From: Alphaproteobacteria bacterium UBA3307
GTDB lineage: Bacteria; Pseudomonadota; Alphaproteobacteria; RF32; CAG-239
DNA length: 11,020 nt
NCBI GenBank assembly: GCA_002361365.1
Contig: DEST01000006.1
Span: forward strand, 1-11,020
Direction: 5' to 3'
Every line of letters starts with the position of its first letter. Within the stretch, counting starts at the first letter, position 1. The position numbers were made by a program, and so were the translations under genes. Below the pieces are notes generated by a model. That model did no database searches, was not told the DNA's origin, and was given only the letters and a program-made list of their open reading frames with translations. Shown in pieces: positions 7,246-11,020 of this stretch.

Positions 7246-7445
7246 GTTCTCGCGCGATTTCGTGTTTAACCGAGCCGATAAAATGGCAAGGAAACGATAC
7301 GGTGCTAAAAGCAATTGTTGACCGCTCGGCATTGTTTTCGTTTGAAATAGAAAAAACACAAGTGCAAGAAGCAAAAGATGTAAAGCAAGTACATAAGAAA
7401 TCTTTTGCTATAGCAGAGATTGTAAAAGCAAGAAGCAATGATTAA
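7086..7445 (+). CDS. 'LYHYAP' protein, copy 2, unknown function
   Basis: This 119-aa protein begins at ATG 7086, with GGAGA at 7073-7077 as a well-placed ribosome site. The start sequence MNLYHYAPKENTVMECGLLS is shared with the gene at 5767. The rest (GRSRAISCLTEPIKWQGNDT, SALFSFEIEK) is not, and looks like a normal continuation of the same domain. The LYH...GLLS opening is reminiscent of small ADP-ribosyltransferase-like domains, but no catalytic triad can be assigned and I do not claim it. The tail is short and Lys/Gln-rich (QVQEAKDVKQVHKKS), which may mean the C-terminus is truncated. It sits 19 nt behind the SleB-like hydrolase and probably shares its transcript, so a role with that enzyme (regulator, partner or immunity) is possible. 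Confidence 0.7.
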   Translation: MNLYHYAPKENTVMECGLLSISKGPRDLRAYAHRAGSENRDDIMAWLDKTFAGRSRAISCLTEPIKWQGNDTVLKAIVDRSALFSFEIEKTQVQEAKDVKQVHKKSFAIAEIVKARSND

Positions 7446-7485
7446 CACAAACGTAACGAGTAATTAAAGCAAATACAAGCACAGC

Positions 7486-7770
7486 TTATAAACAAAGTCC
7501 GCTCTTAGCTTTTTTGATTTGTTTTTGAGCCAATATTTCTCTTTGATAGCTACCGGCAAAATTTTCTAAAACCTTGGCGACTTCCGGCTTAAATGACGGG
7601 TGGTCTTTGCGTTTTTCAAGCGTATAACCGGTATTGCTTAAAAATTGGTAATCAGCAGCCTTAACATCAATTTTATAATCAGATATTTTGTTGTATTCTT
7701 TAATCACATCAACGGCTAAGTCGCGGTCAAGCCGATAAAGATGGAAAAAGTCTGTAATGCGCGGATTTAT
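7486..7770 (-). pseudogene. 3' fragment of an unknown gene
   Basis: A minus-strand frame is open from 7770 down to TAA 7488-7486 and gives about 94 residues, beginning INPRITDFFHLYRLDRDLAV and ending KKAKSGLCL. The only possible start inside is GTG 7707, with no ribosome site; the protein-like sequence continues upstream of it until a TAA at 7773-7771. This looks like the C-terminal end of a larger protein that lost its 5' part. I do not recognise the family. The truncation lies about 100 bp from tRNA-Pro, a common integration and deletion point. A short intact gene starting at 7707 cannot be excluded. Confidence 0.5.
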
Positions 7771-7834
7771 TTAGTATTAAGACATATAAAGATATTTTGT
7801 TAGAATAAATAGTAGAAAAGTTAAAAAATAATAC

Positions 7835-7862
7835 TTGCAAAATAAAAAATATGGTGTAAATA
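7835..7862 (+). promoter_or_regulatory. Possible promoter of tRNA-Pro
   Basis: TTGCAA (7835-7840) is followed after 16 nt by TAAATA (7857-7862), which is preceded by GGTG. The start point would be about 7 nt before the tRNA. The -10 match is modest. Confidence 0.35.
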
Positions 7863-7875
7863 TGATTTTGGTCGG

Positions 7876-7952
7876 CGGGGTGTAGCTCAGCCTGGTAGAG
7901 CGCTTGGTTTGGGACCAAGATGTCGCGTGTTCGAATCTCGTCGCCCCGACCA
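7876..7952 (+). tRNA. tRNA-Pro (anticodon TGG)
   Basis: This is a complete 77-nt cloverleaf. The acceptor stem CGGGGTG (7876-7882) pairs with CGCCCCG (7942-7948), followed by discriminator A and an encoded CCA. The D arm is GCTC...GAGC. The anticodon arm is CTTGG-TTTGGGA-CCAAG with anticodon TGG, which reads CCN proline codons. The T arm is GCGTG-TTCGAAT-CTCGT and has one U-U mismatch, a little unusual for this otherwise canonical tRNA. A strong terminator follows immediately. Confidence 0.96.
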
Positions 7953-7994
7953 ATATAAAAAAACGCCACCTTTTCAGGTGGTGTTTTTTTATAT
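7953..7994. terminator. Terminator after tRNA-Pro
   Basis: The core stem ACGCCACC / GGTGGTGT (7963-7970 and 7977-7984, one G-U pair) has a 6-nt loop. Flanking A and T tracts extend it to an 18-bp nearly perfect palindrome that can terminate transcription in both directions. Confidence 0.92.
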
Positions 7995-8003
7995 TGTTTT
8001 TGG

Positions 8004-8110
8004 GCCGCCGGTTCGAACACGAGAAGAAGCGTGTTCGACAAGGAGGCTAAGGCACACGGGGGTGTGCCGGTGCCGTAAGGCATAGCCGCCGCAGCGGCGC
8101 AGATTTTTTT
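8004..8110 (+). ncRNA. GC-rich run of hairpins ending in a U-tract (possible structured RNA or repeat element)
   Basis: This GC-rich island sits in AT-rich surroundings and folds locally into four successive hairpins. They are TCGAACACG/CGTGTTCGA (8013-8021 with 8030-8038); GGCACAC-GGGG-GTGTGCC (8051-8068); TGCC-GTAA-GGCA (8071-8082), with a GNRA-type tetraloop; and GCCGC-CGCA-GCGGC (8085-8098). The last is followed by a run of seven T at 8104-8110, like an intrinsic terminator. A perfect AAGGAGG lies between hairpins 1 and 2 but no start codon is suitably placed. No protein frame is convincing. It could be a small RNA read on from the tRNA promoter, or a dispersed palindromic repeat. The sequence alone does not decide. 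Confidence 0.45.
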
Positions 8111-8126
8111 ACAAAAAAATCAAGCC

Positions 8127-8139
8127 AATCTCGTCGCCC
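8127..8139 (+). repeat. 13-bp copy of the tRNA-Pro 3' end (possible att remnant)
   Basis: AATCTCGTCGCCC is identical to 7934-7946 inside the T arm and acceptor of tRNA-Pro, in the same orientation, about 190 bp downstream. Repeats of a tRNA 3' end mark the far boundary of integrated elements. Here only 174 bp lie between, so this would be a scar of a lost element or a tandem att site. No integrase is in the window. Confidence 0.45.
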
Positions 8140-8258
8140 TTAATAACAAAACCATGATGTCTTTATCTTTTGAAATTCCGTAAATCCGCTTGATTTGTAC
8201 TAAAACGCCTGAAAGACAAAAGGAAAATCACTCTCTTTCTAATACATTGAATTTGCGA

Positions 8259-8264
8259 TATAAT
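8259..8264 (+). promoter_or_regulatory. Isolated TATAAT box
   Basis: A perfect TATAAT lies 10 nt before ATG 8274; the -35 at the right distance (TTTCTA, 8236-8241) is poor. The rest of 8140-8258 shows no gene or strong structure. Confidence 0.3.
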
Positions 8265-8273
8265 TTCGCGACA

Positions 8274-8345
8274 ATGGCAAAAATCTTCCAAAATGTGCCA
8301 TATACTGGGGAAACATATCCCAAAGGCGAAACCGGATACCTTTAA
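8274..8345 (+). CDS. Possible 23-aa microprotein
   Basis: ATG 8274 opens a short frame, MAKIFQNVPYTGETYPKGET then GYL, ending at TAA 8343-8345. It has no Shine-Dalgarno, but a TATAAT box 10 nt upstream could give a near-leaderless transcript. The peptide is polar and Tyr/Gly/Thr-rich, with no membrane segment. It is the only frame in the 8140-8400 gap that looks protein-like. Chance is quite possible. Confidence 0.2.
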   Translation: MAKIFQNVPYTGETYPKGETGYL

Positions 8346-8365
8346 ATTAATGTGTTGTATTTTAA

Positions 8366-8389
8366 AGGCTTGCCATTTCTGACAAGCCT
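8366..8389 (-). terminator. Hairpin closing the microprotein operon
   Basis: AGGCTTG (8366-8372) and CAAGCCT (8383-8389) form a 7-bp stem with a 10-nt loop, 12 nt past the stop of the last minus-strand gene. On the minus strand it is followed by TTAAAATA, a poor U-tract, so this is a weak terminator or a 3' stabilising hairpin. Confidence 0.45.
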
Positions 8390-8400
8390 GCTTGATAGAT

Positions 8401-8628
8401 TTAATCCGACCCTAATAATTCCTGCCACGTCTTCTCGCACCATTCTTTTTGATGCCCGTTTTGCAAGCAATCTTTTTTATACGCATATTCTTGATAATAC
8501 GGATATAAGAAAAAGAAAGCTATACTGCAGATTAAAGCAAATACGATACAATAAAGTGCAATTTTATAAATACCGCTAACTGCTTTATCTAATATTTGCT
8601 TCACGCATATTCGGTGTTCTTCGGTCAT
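8401..8628 (-). CDS. Single-pass membrane microprotein with CxxxGxxxExC tail (member 4)
   Basis: This 75-aa protein starts MTEEHRICVK at ATG 8628, with AGGA 8 nt upstream. One membrane helix spans about residues 23-43 (IALYCIVFALICSIAFFFLY). The Lys/Arg-containing N-terminal side and the paired cysteines at the other end suggest N-in, C-out topology. The outer tail carries C54-x3-G58-x3-E62-x-C64, then EKTW, and would form a small disulfide-closed hairpin. Three neighbours have the same spacing. It starts 18 nt after the preceding gene's stop, so the two are probably co-transcribed. It differs from the others by a longer N-terminus. Function unknown; immunity to the 9876-10844 protein is my inference. 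Confidence 0.75.
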   Translation of the reverse strand: MTEEHRICVKQILDKAVSGIYKIALYCIVFALICSIAFFFLYPYYQEYAYKKDCLQNGHQKEWCEKTWQELLGSD

Positions 8629-8679
8629 CCAACAAATCCTCGCAACTTAATAAACTCTGCCTTTACAGACTTCTTCACT
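8604..8679. repeat. 76-bp direct repeat, copy A
   Basis: Matches 9156-9231 with two differences (8646 and 8648). It spans the last codons of one microprotein gene (SEEVCKGRVY), the intergenic ribosome site, and the first codons of the next (MTEEHRIC). It is the trace of a recent tandem duplication. Confidence 0.93.
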
Positions 8680-8847
8680 ATTACCTTCATCCATACATTC
8701 TTGAATCAATTTTGTATTTTGTTCCAAATTTATATAGAAATCCCAATAATAAAAAGCTGTAGTTGCAATAAAAAATAATGCAATAAAGAACCCAATCCAG
8801 CACAATAGTTTAATAACGTCTGTTGATATATCTTTGAATAAGCTCAT
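8647..8847 (-). CDS. Single-pass membrane microprotein with CxxxGxxxExC tail (member 3)
   Basis: This 66-aa protein starts at ATG 8847, after GAGGAAG; a GTG codon one triplet earlier is less well spaced. The membrane helix lies around residues 13-35. The tail is C51-x3-G55-x3-E59-x-C61, ending in the same SEEVCKGRVY as member 1. Its first 21 bp of leader and start (8841-8861) are also identical to those of member 1 (9405-9425). The membrane segments of the two are quite different, so ends are conserved while the centre has diverged or been exchanged. It sits 17 nt after member 2. Confidence 0.75.
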   Translation of the reverse strand: MSLFKDISTDVIKLLCWIGFFIALFFIATTAFYYWDFYINLEQNTKLIQECMDEGNSEEVCKGRVY

Positions 8848-8864
8848 CACAATCTTCCTCTACC

Positions 8865-9068
8865 TTAATTTAAGACATCTATCTCAGACCAAATACTTTG
8901 ACAATGCTCTTGTGTATCTCCTTCTTTAACGCAGTTGTCTATAAATTTCTTTTCTTCATAAAGATAGAATATTTGTATAAAAAGAACAACAACAAGCGCC
9001 ACCATAATGAGACACAATATACATCTATAAAATACATACCAAATTGATTTTAATACATTTTTATTCAT
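8865..9068 (-). CDS. Single-pass membrane microprotein with CxxxGxxxExC tail (member 2)
   Basis: This 67-aa protein starts MNKNVLKSIW at ATG 9068; the ribosome site is weak (GGAATG). The helix spans about residues 11-36 (VFYRCILCLIMVALVVVLFI and on), followed by a short charged stretch and C46-x3-G50-x3-E54-x-C56, then QSIW. It is the most diverged member at the nucleotide level; only the motif spacing and topology link it to the others. It lies between the gene remnant at 9148-9180 and member 3. Confidence 0.72.
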   Translation of the reverse strand: MNKNVLKSIWYVFYRCILCLIMVALVVVLFIQIFYLYEEKKFIDNCVKEGDTQEHCQSIWSEIDVLN

Positions 9069-9088
9069 TTTAATACATTCCGCGCAAT

Positions 9089-9126
9089 ATATAGAGGGCG
9101 TTAAATAATATTAATACCCTCTATAT
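9089..9126. repeat. 10-bp inverted repeat between microprotein genes
   Basis: ATATAGAGGG (9089-9098) and CCCTCTATAT (9117-9126) are exact reverse complements around an 18-nt AT-rich loop that itself holds TTAA...TTAA. There is no T-run on either strand, so it is not a standard terminator. It could be an RNA processing hairpin in the operon leader of member 2, or a binding site. Confidence 0.7.
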
Positions 9127-9147
9127 CACTTGATAATTACCTTATGC

Positions 9148-9180
9148 CTAATTTGCGCATATTCGGTGTTCTTCGGTCAT
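9148..9180 (-). pseudogene. Remnant start of a member-4-like microprotein gene
   Basis: ATG 9180 opens MTEEHRICAN and stops at TAG 9150-9148. The first eight codons are identical to the intact gene at 8628, including the ribosome-site region upstream. The remaining ~65 codons with the membrane helix and Cys motif are gone. It marks where a duplicated copy of member 4 was lost. Confidence 0.8.
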
Positions 9181-9231
9181 CCAACAAATCCTCGCAAATC
9201 AATAAACTCTGCCTTTACAGACTTCTTCACT
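9156..9231. repeat. 76-bp direct repeat, copy B
   Basis: Partner of 8604-8679 at a constant offset of 552 bp, with 74 of 76 bases identical. Confidence 0.93.
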
Positions 9232-9411
9232 TAACCCTGCTGACATACAACCATTGATAAATTGATTATCACAATCTTTATAGCTATGTTCGGTTAGTGC
9301 GTACCAAGTAATACCCGCAACTACACCTATTATAATCAAAGAAAGAATAAAGAGTATAGTATATCCTATATATTTACCAATTCTTTTTGATATATCGTCG
9401 TATGAGCTCAT
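9199..9411 (-). CDS. Single-pass membrane microprotein with CxxxGxxxExC tail (member 1)
   Basis: This 70-aa protein starts MSSYDDISKR at ATG 9411, supported by AGAGGAAG upstream and by the same leader in member 3; the open frame extends ten codons further without support. The helix spans about residues 14-38 (IGYTILFILSLIIIGVVAGI). The outer tail has an extra C47 and the motif C55-x3-G59-x3-E63-x-C65, ending KGRVY. It begins 39 nt after the three-helix protein gene, with no terminator between. Confidence 0.75.
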   Translation of the reverse strand: MSSYDDISKRIGKYIGYTILFILSLIIIGVVAGITWYALTEHSYKDCDNQFINGCMSAGLSEEVCKGRVY

Positions 9412-9450
9412 CACAATCTTCCTCTGGATATTTACTGCCAAGAAATCTTC

Positions 9451-9777
9451 CTATAAATATTCATGATATGCTAAAGTTAACAAATAAATTACGGGTAAAA
9501 ATAGCCACATGAATGCATATAAGGATTTATTTTTAATATAAATAAGCGAATACACAAATGATATTATAAATAAAATAGACCATCCGCTTATATAACCAAC
9601 GTACATTTCAATGATATCAAGATATCCTTTATAATTTGCATCAGTATAATTCATAACCTCCTTTACACGCCACGCTCTTAACCAAAAGAAATATAAGTTA
9701 AGTATATTAAAAATATATAAAATTCCAAAAAGAAGGTATTTACTTAATATTTTTACCTGTTCTATGCTGATTTTCAT
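9451..9777 (-). CDS. Small three-helix membrane protein, unknown
   Basis: This 108-aa protein starts at ATG 9777 with GGGAG 7 nt upstream. Hydrophobic segments lie at about 13-33, 57-81 and 85-103, with a polar loop (RAWRVKEVMNYTDANYKGY) between the first two. There is no Cys motif, so it does not belong to the microprotein family that follows it. It is the first gene of the row and lies directly behind the promoter at 9799. No family is recognised. It may be a second immunity protein, or a membrane protein unrelated to the effector. Confidence 0.7.
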   Translation of the reverse strand: MKISIEQVKILSKYLLFGILYIFNILNLYFFWLRAWRVKEVMNYTDANYKGYLDIIEMYVGYISGWSILFIISFVYSLIYIKNKSLYAFMWLFLPVIYLLTLAYHEYL

Positions 9778-9798
9778 CTTGTTACTCCCAAGAAGTGT

Positions 9799-9827
9799 AT
9801 TATAATTTAATTACATTATCTTTTAAA
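9799..9827 (-). promoter_or_regulatory. Predicted promoter of the microprotein operon
   Basis: On the minus strand a perfect TATAAT (plus 9804-9799) has TTTAAA 17 nt upstream (4 of 6 against TTGACA). The start point near 9792 leaves about 15 nt to the ATG at 9777, just enough for the ribosome site. It lies after the terminator of the effector-like gene, so the small genes can be expressed independently of it. Confidence 0.5.
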
Positions 9828-9864
9828 ATAAAAAAAGAGCAAGAGTTTTTTATGCTCTTGCCTT
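9827..9864 (-). terminator. Terminator after the DUF2778-like gene
   Basis: On the minus strand, GCAAGAG and CTCTTGC form a 7-bp stem around CATAAAAAA, followed by TCTTTTTTT. It begins about 12 nt past the stop codon at 9876. Confidence 0.85.
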
Positions 9865-9875
9865 TTCAGTTGAAT

Positions 9876-10844
9876 TTACCAGCCCTTAGGGTATTTAACT
9901 TTAAGAGGAAGATTTCCGTTATATTTTAACCAGTCATTATAAAAATCTTCCATTCGTCCGGTAAGGTCAATACATCCCGCAGAACCCGGAACAGTCCCAC
10001 CGTGCACATACATACTATGTCTCCCGAAAGTGTTTGTAGTTGGGAGCGGTTGAATAGGGATTCTACTATACCCCCAAGCATCAGGATTTCTTTTCCATAA
10101 ATTCGTATTTGATATAAATTCATCAAAAGTTCGCCACTCTCCTGGTTTATGATGTTCACCACTATTTACAGTCAACATATATTCTCCTTCTGGAATTGGA
10201 CCGGCATTAGGAATATTAGTATCTGCAGCAGTTTGGTGATCAGGCTTTCCTGACATCGCCGGATAATATTTTACCGGCTGTCCATTTTGCAACCAGGCCA
10301 AATTCTGCCCATCAAATTCCAAAGATGCCGGTTGAGAATAATCCGGATACCTAGATGTCATATTGGCAGAATTATTGTTATTTTGCGGTGTACACTGCAT
10401 TCCAGACGAATTAATACATTGTTGTTTTTGAATATCAGTTGTGTAATTATATCCATTATTGGTTTGATTGCTATTGAAACTATTTCCATAGCTGTTGGTT
10501 GGTGTATTACCAAAACCGCTATTACTCGCCCTGCTACTGAAACCGTTATTATTCAACCGATTTGTTACGTTTTCAATGTTTTGCTTAATGTTTGAAGTGC
10601 CGAAGCCGTAGTTATTCTCCGGCGAGCCACCCCAAAAATTTGTGCCGAACTGCGGATAGTTTTCTTCGGATATCCCTTGCTTGCTGAAATTCTCCGCCAG
10701 TTGATTTTCTCTTGCCAGTCGCGCGCTTTGATATTCCAACTCATCACGCGTTGAAAATCCGCTGTGGTCAACGCCGTAACTATCCACTCCGCCGTTTCCG
10801 GATTGGTAGCCGGATAGTTTTTTGATTTCGTCCCAAATATCCAT
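9876..10844 (-). CDS. DUF2778/Tlde1-like L,D-transpeptidase-fold protein, candidate peptidoglycan-targeting effector
   Basis: This 322-aa protein starts at ATG 10844, with AGGAGA 6 nt upstream. Residues 1-170 are low-complexity and rich in Asn, Gly, Ser, Gln and Tyr, with no signal peptide. From about 174 a compact domain begins: LEFDGQNLAWLQNGQPVKYY, AMSGKPDHQ, GPIPEGEYML (215-224), then RHSMYVHGGTVPGSAGCIDL with His281, Ser288 and Cys291. This order matches DUF2778 (Tlde1): a YkuD-like Cys protease-fold enzyme delivered by type VI secretion in Salmonella. Tlde1 cuts or exchanges peptidoglycan stem-peptide residues as an L,D-carboxypeptidase/transpeptidase. The catalytic Cys and His are present. 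The absent signal peptide suits an exported effector rather than a household L,D-transpeptidase. The disordered N-terminus may be a delivery region. Downstream, after a terminator, lie five small membrane proteins, possibly immunity proteins. No secretion gene is in the window, so the delivery route is unknown. Confidence 0.8.
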   Translation of the reverse strand: MDIWDEIKKLSGYQSGNGGVDSYGVDHSGFSTRDELEYQSARLARENQLAENFSKQGISEENYPQFGTNFWGGSPENNYGFGTSNIKQNIENVTNRLNNNGFSSRASNSGFGNTPTNSYGNSFNSNQTNNGYNYTTDIQKQQCINSSGMQCTPQNNNNSANMTSRYPDYSQPASLEFDGQNLAWLQNGQPVKYYPAMSGKPDHQTAADTNIPNAGPIPEGEYMLTVNSGEHHKPGEWRTFDEFISNTNLWKRNPDAWGYSRIPIQPLPTTNTFGRHSMYVHGGTVPGSAGCIDLTGRMEDFYNDWLKYNGNLPLKVKYPKGW

Positions 10845-10944
10845 TTTTATCTCCTGTTAAAAAGTTTAAGTCTATATTCAGATTAAAACTATAGCAGAAG
10901 TAAAACGGCTTGTATATGCCCTATAGCTTGCTAACATTGTAACT
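10845..10944. other. Intergenic region upstream of the DUF2778-like gene
   Basis: Between two minus-strand genes. It holds the AGGAGA ribosome site and, on the minus strand, a TATAGT (about plus 10896-10891) that could be a -10 box, but no good -35 stands at the right distance. CTATAGC occurs twice directly (from 10892 and from 10920). No terminator hairpin was seen for the upstream gene. Confidence 0.3.
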
Positions 10945-11020
10945 TTAGCCAAGCAAAAGCTTTTTAAATTCGCGATTATTTTGTTGTGCCAACTGTCTTA
11001 ATTTGTTTTTTTGATTCTGT
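10945..11020 (-). CDS. 3' end of an unknown protein (partial)
   Basis: A minus-strand frame runs from the window edge to TAA at 10947-10945 and gives 24 residues, QNQKNKLRQLAQQNNREFKK then LLLG. It is polar, Gln/Asn/Lys-rich and helical, typical of a coiled C-terminal tail. The other two minus frames stop sooner or look non-coding. Too little remains to name it; it may be in the same transcript as the effector-like gene, as no terminator separates them. Confidence 0.4.
   Translation of the reverse strand, partial: QNQKNKLRQLAQQNNREFKKLLLG

Noticed and set aside
7727..8083. 118-codon minus-strand frame across tRNA-Pro
   Set aside because: It is antisense to the tRNA, and its GRGDEIRTRDILVPNQALY stretch is the well-known false peptide produced by translating tRNA genes backwards.
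8352..8778. Two plus-strand frames opposite the microprotein genes
   Set aside because: The minus-strand frames have ribosome sites, matching topology and a shared Cys motif; the plus frames have none of these.
8604..9231. CRISPR-like or insertion-sequence explanation of the 76-bp repeats
   Set aside because: There are only two copies, spaced 552 bp, lying in coding sequence with genes between and no transposase; gene duplication explains them better.
10287..10595. 102-codon plus-strand frame inside the DUF2778-like gene
   Set aside because: It is the shadow of the Asn-rich coding region; its Ile/Arg-rich translation is what reversed Asn-rich codons give.

Overview
This AT-rich window looks like the chromosome of an alphaproteobacterium. 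The clues are an AapJ/BztA-type amino-acid-binding protein, a MlaC-type lipid carrier, a short GltX with a KLSKR signature, CysRS, and an isolated tRNA-Pro. The low GC, the many small accessory genes and the L,D-transpeptidase-like effector candidate would suit an uncultured host-associated (for example gut) lineage. That taxonomic step is inference; the sequence does not prove it.

Layout. Positions 1-2820 hold the 3' end of a thioredoxin-fold-like gene (+), a bidirectional terminator, an AapJ-like periplasmic binding protein (-), a divergent mlaC-like gene (+), and a small lipoprotein gene (+) with its own promoter and terminator. Positions 2880-5722 are the housekeeping pair gltX-cysS (+); its promoter sits inside a 12-bp inverted repeat. 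Positions 5767-7445 are accessory: two partly duplicated genes sharing a 53-codon start ('LYHYAP') flank a SleB-like cell-wall hydrolase gene that lacks a signal peptide. The first copy is a chimera whose second half has richer GC. Positions 7486-8345 hold a 3' gene fragment (-), tRNA-Pro(TGG) with a strong terminator, a run of GC-rich hairpins ending in a U-tract, a short repeat of the tRNA 3' end, and a possible microprotein.

Positions 8366-10844, all on the minus strand, are the most interesting part. A 322-aa protein has an Asn/Gly/Ser-rich N-terminal half and a C-terminal domain resembling DUF2778/Tlde1 (L,D-transpeptidase-type motif H281...S288-A-G-C291). Downstream is an operon-like row: one three-helix membrane protein, then four single-pass membrane microproteins of 66-75 aa. 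All four microproteins end in the same motif, Cys-x3-Gly-x3-Glu-x-Cys, predicted to be periplasmic. A 76-bp near-identical repeat and a 10-codon gene remnant show that the row has grown and decayed by tandem duplication. My reading is a peptidoglycan-targeting toxin or effector with a set of membrane-anchored immunity proteins. The sequence directly supports the motif, the order and the duplications; the toxin-immunity link is inference. The last bases (10945-11020) carry the 3' end of one more minus-strand gene.
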